A stretch of DNA of 36,255 bases, from NCBI GenBank assembly GCA_018653085.1, contig JABIAY010000009.1, forward strand, positions 1-36,255. The letters are read 5' to 3'. The notes beneath the pieces are model-generated. The model saw only the letters and a program-made list of their open reading frames with translations, ran no database searches and had not been told where the DNA came from. The stretch is from Nitrospina sp. GTDB taxonomy: Bacteria; Nitrospinota; Nitrospinia; Nitrospinales; VA-1. Shown piece after piece: positions 7,914-17,379 of this stretch. Position 1 is the first letter of the stretch. The number at the start of each line of letters is the position of its first letter. Made by a program: the position numbers and the translations under genes.

Positions 7914-8555
7914 TTATTGCACCATTTCGCAAACGCGGGAAAAAATTTCTTCTGCAGACCCTCTTGCGGTCACCGTTTTCAAATTCCCCCCCTTTTTGTA
8001 AAACTCCTTTAAAGGAGCTGTAGACTCCTGGTAAACCTCCAGGCGCTTCAGAATCGTTTCTTCATTGTCATCCTGCCGTTGAGCCAGAGAACCCCCGCAA
8101 CCATCGCAAACCCCCTGTACTTTTGGAGGCCGGGATTCCTCATGAAACATGGTCCCACAATCCGGACAGGTACTTCGTCCGGTTAACCGGTTTATCACCT
8201 CGTCAGCATCGACTTCCAAGTCCACTACCACATCAATGGCAAGGCTCATATCAGTCAATGTTTCCGAAAGCTTCTCGGCCTGAACTATGGTCCGGGGAAA
8301 CCCATCCAGAATAAACCCCGCTTCACAATCCACTTGCTTAATACGTGCCTTAATCAAGCCGATAACCACATCATCCGGAACCAACTGGCCTGAATCCATA
8401 AAGGATTTAGCCTGAACACCCAACTCCGTATCGTCCTTAACCGCTTGTCTTAAAATATCACCGGTGGATATTTGCGGGATCCGAAATTTTTCTTTCAGCA
8501 TTTGGGCCTGAGTGCCTTTTCCGGCTCCCGGCGGACCTAAAAGAATCAATCTCAT
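7914..8555 (-). CDS. adk: adenylate kinase with zinc-binding lid
   Basis: Protein of 213 aa catalysing ATP + AMP = 2 ADP. The P-loop GPPGAGKGTQ is at 8-17 and the AMP-binding segment STGDILR at 30-36, with FILDGFPRT at 81-89. The LID domain (about 123-160) carries four cysteines, C130-x2-C133 and C150-x2-C153, the structural zinc site of long-form adenylate kinases. Its start lies 3 nt after the secY stop, matching the secY-adk order of many bacteria. Confidence 0.98.
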   Translation of the reverse strand: MRLILLGPPGAGKGTQAQMLKEKFRIPQISTGDILRQAVKDDTELGVQAKSFMDSGQLVPDDVVIGLIKARIKQVDCEAGFILDGFPRTIVQAEKLSETLTDMSLAIDVVVDLEVDADEVINRLTGRSTCPDCGTMFHEESRPPKVQGVCDGCGGSLAQRQDDNEETILKRLEVYQESTAPLKEFYKKGGNLKTVTARGSAEEIFSRVCEMVQ

Positions 8556-8558
8556 TCA

Positions 8559-9875
8559 TCAGCCTCTTCGGCTTTTCAGTCGTCCCTTTTTCACAAAACC
8601 ATCGTAATTTCTCATGACCAAGTGGGACTCAATTTGCTGCATGGTATCCAACGAAACACCCACAACAATCAATAGACTTGTTCCACCAAAGTAAAACGGA
8701 ATATTGAAGTACTTTATCAAATAATCAGGCAAAATACAGATCAAAGAAAGATACACCGCCCCATAAAATGTGACCCTCGAAAGGATCGTGTCGATGTACT
8801 CGGAAGTCTTGCTTCCCGGCCTGATTCCCGGAACATACCCGCCGTGCTTTTTCAAATTGTCTGCCACATCAACCGGGTTGAAAATGACAGCCGTGTAAAA
8901 ATAACAAAAGAAGAATATGGCCCCAACAAAAATCATACTGTAGACAATGGTTCCAGGGGTCAACATTGCCGAAACCGACTGCATCCACGGATGACTGATA
9001 AACTGGGCAATGGTCGCTGGAAACATGATGATGGATGAAGCAAAAATCGGCGGGATAACCCCCGATGTATTGACCTTCAAAGGCAAATGCGTTGCCTGAC
9101 CACCCATCATTTTTCGACCGACCACTCGCTTCGCATATTGGATCGGAATCCTGCGTTGGCCTCCTTCTGTAAAAACGATGACTCCAATTACTATGATCAT
9201 CATCACCAAAAGGAACAACATAACCAGCACTGACATTTCGCCGGTTCCCATCAAGTCCAGGGATTGAAAAATTGCCCCTGGTGTCCCGGCAACAATTCCG
9301 GAAAAAATAATCAGAGAAATTCCGTTGCCAATACCTCGTTCGGTAATCTGCTCACCGAGCCACATCAAAAAACAGGTTCCCGCAGTCAGGGTCAGAACCG
9401 TCATCAGTCGAAACGACCAACCCGGCTCCGGAACAATAAGGCCCCCGCTCGGGCTTTTCATGGCTTCGAGTCCCACAGCAATTCCGGAACCCTGAACCAG
9501 ACTCAGCACCACCGTTCCATATCGGGTGTACTGGGTAATTTTTTTCTGTCCCTGCTCCCCCTCCTTTTTCAACCTTGCCAGATAGGGAGAAACGATCGTC
9601 ATCAACTGCAGGATGATCGATGAACTGATATACGGCATGATGCCCAGCGCGAATATCGTCAACCGGCTCAACGCGCCACCGGAGAACATATCGAAGAACC
9701 CCAGGATGGTACCTTGAGCCCGGGCAAAAAGTTCTGCCAACGCTACAGAGTTGATCCCGGGAGTCGGGATATGAGCCCCGATCCGATAGACAACCAAAAG
9801 TCCCAGCGTAAAAAGAATTCGCTTCTTCAGCTCCGGGACACGAAAGATGTTGCCAAAACTATCAGCACCGCTCAT
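8559..9875 (-). CDS. secY: preprotein translocase subunit SecY
   Basis: Protein of 438 aa forming the protein-conducting channel of the inner membrane with SecE and SecG. Ten hydrophobic helices can be traced. The N-terminal [14 protein letters not shown] and [13 protein letters not shown], the [16 protein letters not shown] plug and TM2 region, and the cytoplasmic loops binding SecA and ribosomes ([13 protein letters not shown], near 243-255) are conserved. Its ATG directly abuts the rplO stop (TAA then ATG, no gap), which implies translational coupling. Confidence 0.98.
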   Translation of the reverse strand: MSGADSFGNIFRVPELKKRILFTLGLLVVYRIGAHIPTPGINSVALAELFARAQGTILGFFDMFSGGALSRLTIFALGIMPYISSSIILQLMTIVSPYLARLKKEGEQGQKKITQYTRYGTVVLSLVQGSGIAVGLEAMKSPSGGLIVPEPGWSFRLMTVLTLTAGTCFLMWLGEQITERGIGNGISLIIFSGIVAGTPGAIFQSLDLMGTGEMSVLVMLFLLVMMIIVIGVIVFTEGGQRRIPIQYAKRVVGRKMMGGQATHLPLKVNTSGVIPPIFASSIIMFPATIAQFISHPWMQSVSAMLTPGTIVYSMIFVGAIFFFCYFYTAVIFNPVDVADNLKKHGGYVPGIRPGSKTSEYIDTILSRVTFYGAVYLSLICILPDYLIKYFNIPFYFGGTSLLIVVGVSLDTMQQIESHLVMRNYDGFVKKGRLKSRRG

Positions 9876-10316
9876 TTATAGGTTTACGGCCTTTCCCCCG
9901 GATTTTTCAATTTTTGCCTGCGCCGATCCGCTGAATTTATGCGCGTGAACATTCAACGATTCTTTCAGTTCGCCGCACCCCAGAACTTTCACAGCTCCGG
10001 TTTTTTTTATCAGACCCTTTTCCTTCATTACTTCCGGGGTCACGGGATCCGCCCCGGCACAACGGGCCAGGTCGCTCACATTGACGATCTCAAAATGTTT
10101 CTTAAAGATATTGGTAAATCCGCGCTTGGGCAATCTTCTTTGAAGCGGCATCTGCCCGCCTTCAAACCAGGGGTGAGGACTTCCACCCGACCGGCACTTC
10201 TGCCCCTTCTGACCTTTGCCGGAAGTTTTTCCGGTTCCGGAGCCAATACCACGGCCTACCCGCTTTCTATTTTTTCTGCCCCCGGCAGGTCCCACCAAAT
10301 TTGATAAATGCAACAT
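9876..10316 (-). CDS. rplO: 50S ribosomal protein L15
   Basis: Protein of 146 aa. The Gly/Lys/Arg-rich N-terminal arm ([21 protein letters not shown]) threads into 23S rRNA, followed by the globular C-terminal domain with the [15 protein letters not shown] end. L15 is a late-assembling core protein of the 50S subunit. It follows rpsE by only 29 nt, so no rpmD gene (L30) can be present between them as in the usual spc order. The stop codon abuts the secY start. Confidence 0.98.
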   Translation of the reverse strand: MLHLSNLVGPAGGRKNRKRVGRGIGSGTGKTSGKGQKGQKCRSGGSPHPWFEGGQMPLQRRLPKRGFTNIFKKHFEIVNVSDLARCAGADPVTPEVMKEKGLIKKTGAVKVLGCGELKESLNVHAHKFSGSAQAKIEKSGGKAVNL

Positions 10317-10345
10317 TCTTAATCCTCAGTAAAATTCGGGGCCTA

Positions 10346-10831
10346 TTATTTCCCGCGCAGGCGGACACATTCTTTCGCATCACGCAAATCAACCAATCCC
10401 TGAATGGTCGCCTTGACCACGTTATGCGGATTATTGGTGCGCAAACATTTAGTCAAGACATCGCGGATTCCAACCGCCTCCAGCACCGCCCGGACAGCAC
10501 CTCCTGCTATCAAACCAGTACCTTTTGATGCCGGCCTCATCAACACCCGGCCCGCTCCATAAGCGCCTATCACCTCATGGGGAATAGAAGAACCGTCCAG
10601 GCTCACCGTCACCAAGCTCTTTTTGGCTTTTTCTACACCTTTGCGTATTGCCTCAGGAACTTCATTTGCCTTGCCCAGACCCCAGCCCACCTTGCCTTCT
10701 CGGTTGCCAACCACTACCAGGGCACTGAAACTAAAACGGCGGCCACCTTTCACAACCTTGGCTACACGGTTGATTTTGACAACCTTATCAACAAAATCTG
10801 TGGGTTTTTCATGCTCCCGTTGTCGCAACAC
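10346..10831 (-). CDS. rpsE: 30S ribosomal protein S5
   Basis: Protein of 161 aa from the GTG at 10831, or 160 aa from the TTG at 10828. GGAGG lies 2 nt before the GTG but 5 nt before the TTG, so the TTG may be the true start. The double-stranded RNA-binding-like N-domain ([15 protein letters not shown]) and the C-domain ([19 protein letters not shown]) are canonical. S5 contributes to decoding fidelity and to mRNA unwinding at the entry site. It lies between rplR and rplO. Confidence 0.97.
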   Translation of the reverse strand: MLRQREHEKPTDFVDKVVKINRVAKVVKGGRRFSFSALVVVGNREGKVGWGLGKANEVPEAIRKGVEKAKKSLVTVSLDGSSIPHEVIGAYGAGRVLMRPASKGTGLIAGGAVRAVLEAVGIRDVLTKCLRTNNPHNVVKATIQGLVDLRDAKECVRLRGK

Positions 10832-10849
10832 TTCCTCCTGCGTAATGAA

Positions 10850-11215
10850 TTAAAATTTAATTCCTTTTTCCCGAACCGCATCGGCCAAAGCCTTGATACG
10901 ACCGGCATACAGAAATCCGTTTCGGTCATAATGAACTTCTTTGATACCCTTGGCCGCCGCCGCTTCCCCGATCAGTGAGCCGACCAGCGTTGCCGCCTTG
11001 AGGTTTCCCCCGGTCTTCATCTGCTCTTTGAAGTTTTTCGACAGCGATGACATTGTCACAAGGGTTCGACCTTCATTGTCATCCACAATTTGAGCGTATA
11101 TATGCTTGGTACTGCGGAACACCGTCAACCGGGGCCTGCCCTTTTGTTCCTGTACTTTGAGCCTAACCCTGTTTTTTCTTCTCAGTCGAAGTCGTTCCCG
11201 TTCAGAAGTTTTCAT
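10850..11215 (-). CDS. rplR: 50S ribosomal protein L18
   Basis: Protein of 121 aa that binds 5S rRNA with L5 and L25 and brings it into the central protuberance. [20 protein letters not shown] and the C-terminal FDRNGFLYHGRV-like segment ([21 protein letters not shown]) identify it. It starts 4 nt after the rplF stop, in the standard spc order. Confidence 0.98.
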   Translation of the reverse strand: MKTSERERLRLRRKNRVRLKVQEQKGRPRLTVFRSTKHIYAQIVDDNEGRTLVTMSSLSKNFKEQMKTGGNLKAATLVGSLIGEAAAAKGIKEVHYDRNGFLYAGRIKALADAVREKGIKF

Positions 11216-11219
11216 TAAA

Positions 11220-11768
11220 TTATCCTTTACCTACTGCCGCTTTACCGGCTTTTCTGCGAATTCTTTCCGTGGAGTACATGACTCCTTTTCCCTTATAAGG
11301 CTCTGGCGGACGAAACCCGCGAATCTCTGCGGCAGTCTGCCCCACCACTTCCTTATTAACCCCTTTTACTACGATCGTATTTTTCTTACCATCCACATCA
11401 AACTCAATACCTGCAGGTGCCGGGTAGTCGATCGCATGCGAATGCCCAAGATTTAAAACCAGGTCTTTCCCCTTGAGAGCCACCTTATAACCCACCCCTA
11501 CAATATTGAGTTGCTTGGAGTAACCATCTGTAACACCAACAACCATATTGTTGATCAGGGTGCGCGTCAGCCCATGAAGAGATCGGTCCAGCCTGCCATC
11601 GGTTGGCCGGGTCACCTTCACTTCACCATCCTGGAGCTCAATCTTCATGTTGGGGTGCAAATCGCGTTGCAACTTCCCCTTAGGCCCCTTAACCGCCACG
11701 CTAGACCCGTTGACTTTTAATTCCACACCAGAGGGAACTTTGATCGGCTGTTTTCCAATTCGAGACAT
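11220..11768 (-). CDS. rplF: 50S ribosomal protein L6
   Basis: Protein of 182 aa with two similar alpha/beta domains, placed near the factor-binding centre of the 50S subunit. MSRIGKQPIKVPSGVE at the start and IRGFRPPEPYKGKGV near the end are diagnostic. The 101-nt gap between it and rpsH upstream is large for this operon and contains a hairpin just after the rpsH stop. Confidence 0.98.
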   Translation of the reverse strand: MSRIGKQPIKVPSGVELKVNGSSVAVKGPKGKLQRDLHPNMKIELQDGEVKVTRPTDGRLDRSLHGLTRTLINNMVVGVTDGYSKQLNIVGVGYKVALKGKDLVLNLGHSHAIDYPAPAGIEFDVDGKKNTIVVKGVNKEVVGQTAAEIRGFRPPEPYKGKGVMYSTERIRRKAGKAAVGKG

Positions 11769-11852
11769 ATCAACACTTCTATAAATCCAAGTTTCTCCGC
11801 CCTAACCTCTGGACTCAAAACCTGGTATCGGTTTCAAAATAAGTTTAATGCT

Positions 11853-11868
11853 ACCCACAAAAGCGGGT
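11853..11868 (-). other. hairpin 1 nt after the rpsH stop
   Basis: Stem ACCCGC/GTGGGT (6 bp, one G-U pair) with a TTTT loop. It begins one base after the rpsH stop in the rpsH-rplF gap. No T tract follows, so it is probably not a terminator. It may be a stability or processing element. Confidence 0.4.
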
Positions 11869-11869
11869 T

Positions 11870-12262
11870 TTACCAGACGTGACCCAGCACTTCCCCACCG
11901 ACCCCTTTTTCCCTGCATTCATTGTCGGTCATCACCCCCGAAGAGGTAGACAGGATGGCAAGCCCAAGCCCATTAAGAACTTTGGGAATCTCGTCACGCT
12001 TAACATAGTTTCGCCGCCCGGGTTTGCTGATCCGCTGGATCCCCCGAATCACCGGCTGATCATCTTTGTATTTCAAATATACCCGGATGATGCCCTGCAA
12101 GTTATCCTGGTAAACGCGGAAGCTTTTGATATACCCCTCTTCATGCAATATTTCCACGATACGTGCTTTCATTTTTGAACCGGGGACATCAACCCGCGGA
12201 TGCCCAACCATCAACCCGTTTCGAATACGGGTAAATAGGTCAGCGATGGGATCGGTCATCAT
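11870..12262 (-). CDS. rpsH: 30S ribosomal protein S8
   Basis: Binds the central domain of 16S rRNA; in enterobacteria it also represses the spc operon. I use the ATG at 12262 (130 aa, [16 protein letters not shown]), with GGAG about 12 nt upstream; the next codon is also ATG. An ATG further upstream at 12334 would overlap rpsN and add 24 non-conserved residues. The C-terminal [20 protein letters not shown] is the S8 signature. Confidence 0.96.
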   Translation of the reverse strand: MMTDPIADLFTRIRNGLMVGHPRVDVPGSKMKARIVEILHEEGYIKSFRVYQDNLQGIIRVYLKYKDDQPVIRGIQRISKPGRRNYVKRDEIPKVLNGLGLAILSTSSGVMTDNECREKGVGGEVLGHVW

Positions 12263-12299
12263 ATCGAAACTAAACTCCAAAAAAAATAATTGTATTAAA

Positions 12300-12485
12300 C
12301 TACCAACTCGCCTTGGTAACACCGGGGATCTCACCGCGCAAAGCTCTTTCCCGAAAACAAATCCGGCATATGCCGAACTTCCGGATAAATGCCCGCGGCC
12401 TGCCGCAAATGTTACACCGGCTATACTGGCGTACTTTGAATTTCTGTTGTCGCTTCTGCTTGGCGACGAGTGATTTCTTTGCCAT
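12300..12485 (-). CDS. rpsN: 30S ribosomal protein S14, zinc type
   Basis: Protein of 61 aa, the short zinc-binding S14 (type Z), with C24-x2-C27 and C40-x2-C43 around [21 protein letters not shown]. It sits in the 30S head near S3 and S10. Proteobacteria such as Escherichia coli carry the ~100-aa zinc-free form, so this version is a weak hint about lineage. The order rplE-rpsN-rpsH is standard. Confidence 0.98.
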   Translation of the reverse strand: MAKKSLVAKQKRQQKFKVRQYSRCNICGRPRAFIRKFGICRICFRERALRGEIPGVTKASW

Positions 12486-12491
12486 ATTCCT

Positions 12492-13031
12492 TTACTTTCT
12501 AAGCGGAAGCCCCATATGAGTCAATAAACACCGGCCCTGCTCATCATTTTGAGCCGTAGTGGTAATCGTAATATTCATTCCCTTGACCTTTTCAATTTTA
12601 TCGAATTCGATTTCGGGAAAAATCAGCTGCTCTTTAAGTCCAATCGTATAATTCCCTCGCCCATCAAACGCCTTGGGAGGCAGGCCTCTGAAGTCACGGA
12701 CCCTGGGAAGTGCGAACGATACCAATCGCTCATAAAACTCATACATCCTGTTCCCTCGCAGAGTTACCTTTAAACCGATGGGCACCCCTTCGCGTAATTT
12801 AAAATTGGAAATGGATTTTTTAGCCTTGGTGACAACAGGCAGTTGTCCGGTAATCACCTTCAACTGCTCGATTCCGGACTCGATCAATTTGGAGTTCTGC
12901 AATGCTTCCCCTAACCCCATATTGACAGTAATCTTTGTTATCTTGGGAACCTGCATCACATTCCCGATCCCCAACTCCTTCTGGATAGCCGGTTGATGCT
13001 TTTCAAAATAGACTTTCTTAAAATTTGGCAT
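12492..13031 (-). CDS. rplE: 50S ribosomal protein L5
   Basis: Binds 5S rRNA and forms an intersubunit bridge with S13. The ATG at 13031 gives 179 aa, the family norm, beginning [15 protein letters not shown], and lies one base after the rplX stop with AGGG 6 nt upstream. A longer frame to 13052 would overlap rplX and add seven residues without family support. [16 protein letters not shown] and FPEIEFDKI are conserved. Confidence 0.97.
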   Translation of the reverse strand: MPNFKKVYFEKHQPAIQKELGIGNVMQVPKITKITVNMGLGEALQNSKLIESGIEQLKVITGQLPVVTKAKKSISNFKLREGVPIGLKVTLRGNRMYEFYERLVSFALPRVRDFRGLPPKAFDGRGNYTIGLKEQLIFPEIEFDKIEKVKGMNITITTTAQNDEQGRCLLTHMGLPLRK

Positions 13032-13032
13032 A

Positions 13033-13371
13033 TTACACCCTATCCAACACATCGCCGGTTTTCACACAAACCCGGACTCGTTTTCCATCTTCCAATTTCT
13101 TCATCTTGGTTCGCACACCTTTACCGACCTTGTCGCTGACCAACAGAACATTGGAAATATGAACCTTGCCTTCCTTCTCAATAATTCCGGGCTGCCGACT
13201 CTTGCCATCGCCCTTCATATGGCGTTTAACCATATTGAGTTTTTCGATGGTCACCCGCAACTCCCCTGGGAAGATGGCAAGCACCTTGCCTTTCTTGCCC
13301 TTTTCTTTGCCCGAAATCACCTGAACAATATCGTCTTTTTTCAGATGGAGTTTGTAAGGAGCTCTCTTCAT
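13033..13371 (-). CDS. rplX: 50S ribosomal protein L24
   Basis: Protein of 112 aa, an early assembly initiator on 23S rRNA near the tunnel exit. A KOW motif sits at about residues 10-40 ([20 protein letters not shown]). Start and stop are tightly linked to the neighbours: its ATG shares one base with the rplN stop, and rplE starts one base after its own stop. The order is normal for spc. Confidence 0.98.
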   Translation of the reverse strand: MKRAPYKLHLKKDDIVQVISGKEKGKKGKVLAIFPGELRVTIEKLNMVKRHMKGDGKSRQPGIIEKEGKVHISNVLLVSDKVGKGVRTKMKKLEDGKRVRVCVKTGDVLDRV

Positions 13372-13739
13372 TAAAGCACCTCCGGAGCAAGCGAAAGAAT
13401 TTTCATATAGCGTTTAGCACGCAGTTCGCGGCCAACTGGACCAAAAATACGGGTTCCCACTGGCTCTTGTGTATCTCCGATCAGGACTGCGGCATTATTA
13501 TCAAACTTGATATAAGTTCCATTTGAACGACGGATTTCTTTCCGGGTTCTCACCACCACAGCCTTTTTCACTTCACCTTTTTTAATACTGCTTTGCGGGT
13601 CAACTTCCCTGACCGCAACCACGATGACATCCCCAATCCGGGCATAACGACGACGGGAACCGCCGAGCACCTTGATACACTGAACCACCTTGGCTCCCGA
13701 ATTGTCTGCCACCTCTAAAACCGTTCGCAATTGAATCAT
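13371..13739 (-). CDS. rplN: 50S ribosomal protein L14
   Basis: Protein of 122 aa, the standard length, forming part of bridges B5 and B8 to the 30S subunit. [17 protein letters not shown], the [14 protein letters not shown] block and [16 protein letters not shown] are diagnostic. It overlaps the end of rpsQ by 4 nt (ATGA), so the S10-type and spc-type gene sets are translationally coupled here rather than separated by a promoter gap. Confidence 0.98.
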   Translation of the reverse strand: MIQLRTVLEVADNSGAKVVQCIKVLGGSRRRYARIGDVIVVAVREVDPQSSIKKGEVKKAVVVRTRKEIRRSNGTYIKFDNNAAVLIGDTQEPVGTRIFGPVGRELRAKRYMKILSLAPEVL

Positions 13740-14011
13740 GACGCTTTATCTGCCTCCTCACCTTTCTTGATGATTTCGATCAAACGCCAACGCTTGGTTT
13801 TACTCAAGGGCCGGGTTTCGCGGATACTGATGAAATCACCGGGACAGCATTCATTCTTTTCATCGTGGGCGCTGTATTTATGGGTGCTCTTCACCACTTT
13901 TTTGAATTTGGGATGAATGAATTTCCGTTCCACTTTCACAACCACGGTTTTATCCATTTTGTTACTCACCACAAGACCCATAAGGGTTTTTCTCTCAGTC
14001 GTTTTCTGCAA
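13736..14011 (-). CDS. rpsQ: 30S ribosomal protein S17 (TTG start)
   Basis: Protein of 91 aa, an OB-fold protein binding the lower body of 16S rRNA. The start is TTG at 14011, giving [22 protein letters not shown]; the ERKTLxGxVVSxKMDKT block is the normal S17 N-terminus, so the internal ATG ten codons later would cut conserved residues. AGGA lies 7 nt upstream. It overlaps rplN by 4 nt, and a strong hairpin lies in the gap from rpmC. Confidence 0.97.
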   Translation of the reverse strand: MQKTTERKTLMGLVVSNKMDKTVVVKVERKFIHPKFKKVVKSTHKYSAHDEKNECCPGDFISIRETRPLSKTKRWRLIEIIKKGEEADKAS

Positions 14012-14035
14012 AGCCTTATCCTATTCCTGTTTAAT

Positions 14036-14061
14036 ATTCGGATCTATCTCCAGACCCGAAT
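14036..14061 (-). other. strong hairpin between rpmC and rpsQ
   Basis: In the transcript ATTCGGGTCT pairs with AGATCCGAAT over 10 bp (one G-U) around a 6-nt GGAGAT loop. It starts 1 nt after the rpmC stop. With no T run after it, it is more likely a processing or stability element than a terminator. The loop contains a GGAG, which might contact the 16S 3' end. Confidence 0.5.
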
Positions 14062-14062
14062 T

Positions 14063-14305
14063 TTATTTATCAGAACTTGCCTTATTTTCCTCAGCCTGCT
14101 TCGAAGAATCCGCACTCGAAGCGCTGCTTTCACGTTGAATGGTTTTCAACCGGGCAATATCCCTTCGAAGACCCCGCAACCTACTGGGATTTTCTATTTT
14201 TCCTGTAGCCAATTGGAACTTCAGGTTAAATATTTCCTGACCAAAATCGGCTATTTTCTCTTCCCGCTCTTGTTCGGAAAGACCTCTGATTTCTTCAGCT
14301 TTCAT
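14063..14305 (-). CDS. rpmC: 50S ribosomal protein L29 with Ser/Ala-rich tail
   Basis: Protein of 80 aa, compared with the usual 60-68. Residues 1-62 form the two-helix L29 fold (MKAEEIRGLSEQEREEKI, FNLKFQLATGKIENPSRL, RRDIARLKTI). The last ~18 residues are Ser, Ala, Glu and Lys rich and not conserved. L29 lies beside the tunnel exit with L23, where SRP and trigger factor dock. It is 18 nt downstream of rplP. Confidence 0.97.
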   Translation of the reverse strand: MKAEEIRGLSEQEREEKIADFGQEIFNLKFQLATGKIENPSRLRGLRRDIARLKTIQRESSASSADSSKQAEENKASSDK

Positions 14306-14323
14306 ATTATGTTTATCACTTCT

Positions 14324-14737
14324 TTAAATAGCATTCTTGACAACAAACCGGGTGGAAACCGACAGCTTGTGCGCCGCCAGACGAAACGCCTCCTTGGCAA
14401 CTTCTTCTGTCACACCCTCCATTTCATAAAGCATTCGGCCCGGCTTGACAACAGCCACCCAGAATTCCGGGTTGCCTTTACCCTTACCCATTCTTGTTTC
14501 CAGCGGCTTTTTGGACACCGGCTTGTCAGGAAAAATCCTCAACCAGATTTTACCTCCACGCTTGATATGCCGGGTCATGGCGATACGGGCGGCTTCAATC
14601 TGCCGATTGGTGATGCGACCACATTCCAAAGCCTGCAGACCATAAGTGCCAAAGTCCACATTACCTCCACGGTAGGCAACACCACGCATCCGCCCCTTAT
14701 GCCGCTTTCTATACTTAACTCTTTTAGGCATCAACAT
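14324..14737 (-). CDS. rplP: 50S ribosomal protein L16
   Basis: Protein of 137 aa that organises the A-site tRNA and the base of the central protuberance. [37 protein letters not shown] (here [16 protein letters not shown]) and [19 protein letters not shown] are canonical. GGAG lies about 10 nt before the ATG. The arginine in the GKGNPE region that is hydroxylated in some bacteria cannot be judged from sequence. Confidence 0.98.
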   Translation of the reverse strand: MLMPKRVKYRKRHKGRMRGVAYRGGNVDFGTYGLQALECGRITNRQIEAARIAMTRHIKRGGKIWLRIFPDKPVSKKPLETRMGKGKGNPEFWVAVVKPGRMLYEMEGVTEEVAKEAFRLAAHKLSVSTRFVVKNAI

Positions 14738-14801
14738 GATGCATTATCTCCAATAAACATTTATGACCTGGCAGGTGAAACCCGCGCTCAAACCGACCCA
14801 A

Positions 14802-15479
14802 TCAGGCCGAAGCCTTTTCCTTCTCGTCCTTAGGCTTAGCAAACTCTTTCACAGGAAGAATGTCTCCCTTGTAAACCCATACCTTCACCCCAATAATTCC
14901 AAAAGTAGTATTGGAGACGGCTGTTCCATAATCGATATCCGCCCTCAAGGTATGCAGAGGAACCCTGCCCTCCCGATACCATTCACTGCGGGCGATTTCC
15001 GCACCACCAAGGCGACCCGATACCCGGATTTTGATTCCCTTGGCTCCAAACCTCAGTGCCGAGATCACACTCTTTTTCATTGCCCGGCGAAACGAAACCC
15101 TTTTTTCCAGTTGCAGGGCAATATTCTGTCCGATCAAATTAGCATCCAACTCAGCACGGCGCACCTCTTTGATGTTGAGGTTGACCTGCTTTCCAGACAT
15201 GACCTTCTGCAATTCCTCTTTCAGCCTGTCTACCTCAAGACCCTTTTTCCCGATGATGATTCCCGGTCGCGCGGTATGGATATTAATCCTCACCCGGTTC
15301 GCCGAACGTTCGATTTCTACCTTGGAGATTCCCGCATGAGAAAGCGTCTTGAAGATATGCTTTCTCAAAACCATATCCTCGATCAACTGCTCGGAATACC
15401 CTTTCTTGGCATACCAGTTAGATATCCAAGTTTTGTTGTATCCCAACCTAAACCCATAAGGGTGAACTTTTTGACCCAC
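14802..15479 (-). CDS. rpsC: 30S ribosomal protein S3 (GTG start)
   Basis: Protein of 225 aa in the 30S head at the mRNA entry, part of the mRNA helicase activity with S4 and S5. The start is GTG at 15479, giving the conserved [18 protein letters not shown], with GGAG upstream. The KH domain contains [16 protein letters not shown] (about 64-79), and the C-terminal domain carries the [30 protein letters not shown] stretch in part. The tail is Lys/Glu rich. Confidence 0.98.
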   Translation of the reverse strand: MGQKVHPYGFRLGYNKTWISNWYAKKGYSEQLIEDMVLRKHIFKTLSHAGISKVEIERSANRVRINIHTARPGIIIGKKGLEVDRLKEELQKVMSGKQVNLNIKEVRRAELDANLIGQNIALQLEKRVSFRRAMKKSVISALRFGAKGIKIRVSGRLGGAEIARSEWYREGRVPLHTLRADIDYGTAVSNTTFGIIGVKVWVYKGDILPVKEFAKPKDEKEKASA

Positions 15480-15491
15480 GCTTTTATCTCC

Positions 15492-15833
15492 TTAAGATTC
15501 TTTTTCTTCCAGTATCAAAGTGATATGACTGGTCTTCTTTTGAATCATGTTTGACGTTCCTCTTGCTCGCGGCAGATTCCGCTTCCAGGTCACACCTTCA
15601 TCCACCCGGACATTCTTCACAACCAAATCATCCACATCAAGAACCTTATGGTTCTCTTCTGCATTGGCGATTGCGGATTTCAACAATTTCTGAAAAGTTC
15701 CCGCCGCGCGCTTTCGGGTAAATGCAAGAATGCTGATCGCATCGCTCACGCCTTTTCCGCGAATTAAATCTGCAATCAATCGCGCCTTGCGCGGTGCAGT
15801 CCTTGTATGCCTGAGTAAAGCTTTAACTTCCAT
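15492..15833 (-). CDS. rplV: 50S ribosomal protein L22
   Basis: Protein of 113 aa, whose beta-hairpin lines the exit tunnel and affects macrolide action. RHTRTAPRKARLIADLIRG and the hairpin residues WKRNLPRARGTSNMIQKKTSHIT are intact, with no deletion of the kind linked to macrolide resistance. Its order after rpsS and before rpsC is standard. Confidence 0.98.
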   Translation of the reverse strand: MEVKALLRHTRTAPRKARLIADLIRGKGVSDAISILAFTRKRAAGTFQKLLKSAIANAEENHKVLDVDDLVVKNVRVDEGVTWKRNLPRARGTSNMIQKKTSHITLILEEKES

Positions 15834-15852
15834 GATATCCCTGTTAAAAATC

Positions 15853-16134
15853 TTACTTGGTCACTGCTTTTTTAGTTTTTCCCCCGTGCGACCTGAATGT
15901 ACGCGTAGGAGAAAACTCGCCCAACTTATGACCAACCATGTTCTCCGATATAAAAATCGGGAAGAATTTTTTACCATTGTATACAGATATGGTATGACCA
16001 ACGAAATCTGGAGTAATGGTGGACCGACGCGACCACGTCTTACATACCTTCTTGTCATTCTTCCGATTCATCTCATCGACTTTTTTCATCAGATGCGAAT
16101 CGACAAACGGACCTTTTTTTAATGATCGAGCCAT
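15853..16134 (-). CDS. rpsS: 30S ribosomal protein S19
   Basis: Protein of 93 aa at the top of the 30S head; with S13 it contacts the A-site tRNA and bridge B1. [40 protein letters not shown] and [20 protein letters not shown] are classic. A 120-nt gap separates it from rplB, unusually long for this position, and that gap holds a structured element possibly related to those upstream of rplC and nusG. Confidence 0.98.
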   Translation of the reverse strand: MARSLKKGPFVDSHLMKKVDEMNRKNDKKVCKTWSRRSTITPDFVGHTISVYNGKKFFPIFISENMVGHKLGEFSPTRTFRSHGGKTKKAVTK

Positions 16135-16194
16135 ACCAAAACCTCAGTTTACAAATTATTTATGAGAGTCTCTAAAAATCAAAACTTCATGTGC

Positions 16195-16254
16195 CTGCAA
16201 CTCGCTTCCTCCCGCAAACAGGAGACGACAAGCATTGATTTTAAAAGATGCCCT
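16195..16254 (-). repeat. possible third copy of intercistronic RNA element (rplB-rpsS)
   Basis: In transcript sense it begins at the rplB stop with AGGGCATCTTTTAAAAT (compare GGGCATTTCTAAAAAT after secE). It then carries a 6-bp hairpin CTCCTG/CGGGAG with a TTTG loop (16209-16224) and ends with GCGAGTTGC, which is identical in the secE-nusG copy. The central hairpin sequence differs, so relatedness is moderate. Confidence 0.4.
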
Positions 16255-17085
16255 TTATTTTTTCTTTTTACGACTAAGAATAAATTTATTCGATATCTTT
16301 TTGACCTTGCGAGTCTTTAATCCCTTGGCGCTCTGCCCCCAGGGACTACAAGGGTGTCGACCGCCTGAAGACCGGCCCTCTCCACCACCCATAGGATGAT
16401 CCACCGGGTTCATCGCTACTGCGCGAACCCGCGGTCGGATTCCCATCCACCTCACCCGCCCGGCTTTACCAATAGAAACATTTTCATGGTCGGCGTTACC
16501 AACGGTTCCGATCGTCGCCCGGCAATTTCTATGAATCAACCGAACTTCCCCCGACTTGAGTTTAAGCGTTACGTAGTCACCCTCTTTAGCCATCAACTGA
16601 ACTCCGCTTCCGGCACTGCGAGCAATCTGCGCTCCCTTACCAGGGCGCATCTCTACGTTATGCACCAGAGTACCCTCTGGAATATCCTTGAGAAGAAGAC
16701 AATTACCGATACGGACTTCCGCCTTCTCACCCGACATCAACACATCCCCCACATTCAACTTGGCAGGAGCGATGATGTAACGCTTCTCTCCATCCGAATA
16801 GGACAGGAGGGCAATCCGCGCACTACGATTCGGATCGTATTCAATGCCGACGACTTTTCCAGGGATACCGTCTTTACGCCGCTTAAAATCAATAACCCGG
16901 TATTGCTTTCGATGTCCACCACCACGCCTTTTGGCAGTGATACGGCCATTACTATTTCGTCCACCTTTTCTCGCAATGGAGACAAGAAGGCTTTTCTCCG
17001 GCGTTGACTTTGTAACCTCATCGAAACCAGAAATAGTCTGGGCTCGGACACCGGGTGATCTGGGCTTTAATTTCCTAATGGGCAT
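16255..17085 (-). CDS. rplB: 50S ribosomal protein L2
   Basis: Protein of 276 aa, required for subunit association and for the peptidyl-transferase centre. The RNA-binding domain (about 60-200) is followed by the conserved C-terminal [28 protein letters not shown] segment containing the essential His of the GGGEGR region. [17 protein letters not shown] at the start is typical of the family (KxYKPTSPGRR class). It lies 6 nt after rplW. Confidence 0.98.
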   Translation of the reverse strand: MPIRKLKPRSPGVRAQTISGFDEVTKSTPEKSLLVSIARKGGRNSNGRITAKRRGGGHRKQYRVIDFKRRKDGIPGKVVGIEYDPNRSARIALLSYSDGEKRYIIAPAKLNVGDVLMSGEKAEVRIGNCLLLKDIPEGTLVHNVEMRPGKGAQIARSAGSGVQLMAKEGDYVTLKLKSGEVRLIHRNCRATIGTVGNADHENVSIGKAGRVRWMGIRPRVRAVAMNPVDHPMGGGEGRSSGGRHPCSPWGQSAKGLKTRKVKKISNKFILSRKKKK

Positions 17086-17091
17086 TACTGC

Positions 17092-17379
17092 TTACACTCC
17101 CTCAAAAATTTCAATCTTTTCGCCTTCTTTTAACTGGACCATAGCCTTTTTCCAGGTTTTCAACTGACCCATGCTCTTGCCAAACCGCCTGCGCTTACCG
17201 CGCACAACCTGGGTATTGACATGAACAACTTTCACATTAAAAATCTTTTGCACCGCTTCGCGAATCTGAATCTTGTTGGCCGCCGTGTTGACGCGGAACA
17301 TCACCCAGTTCCCCTCGGTAAGCATGTCGGTACCCTTTTCAGTAACCAGCGGTTTCTCAATAACCTGATACAAGTCCAT
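17092..17379 (-). CDS. rplW: 50S ribosomal protein L23
   Basis: Protein of 95 aa at the tunnel exit, the docking site for trigger factor and SRP. VIEKPLVTEKGTDML and the extended loop with VVRGKRRRFGKSMGQLKTWKKA identify it. The ATG shares its first base with the rplD stop (TAATG), so translation is probably coupled to L4. Confidence 0.98.
   Translation of the reverse strand: MDLYQVIEKPLVTEKGTDMLTEGNWVMFRVNTAANKIQIREAVQKIFNVKVVHVNTQVVRGKRRRFGKSMGQLKTWKKAMVQLKEGEKIEIFEGV

Noticed and set aside
13865..15554. Plus-strand open frames of 260-320 codons opposite rpsQ to rplV
   Set aside because: They cross several intact minus-strand ribosomal protein genes and encode no family I recognise.
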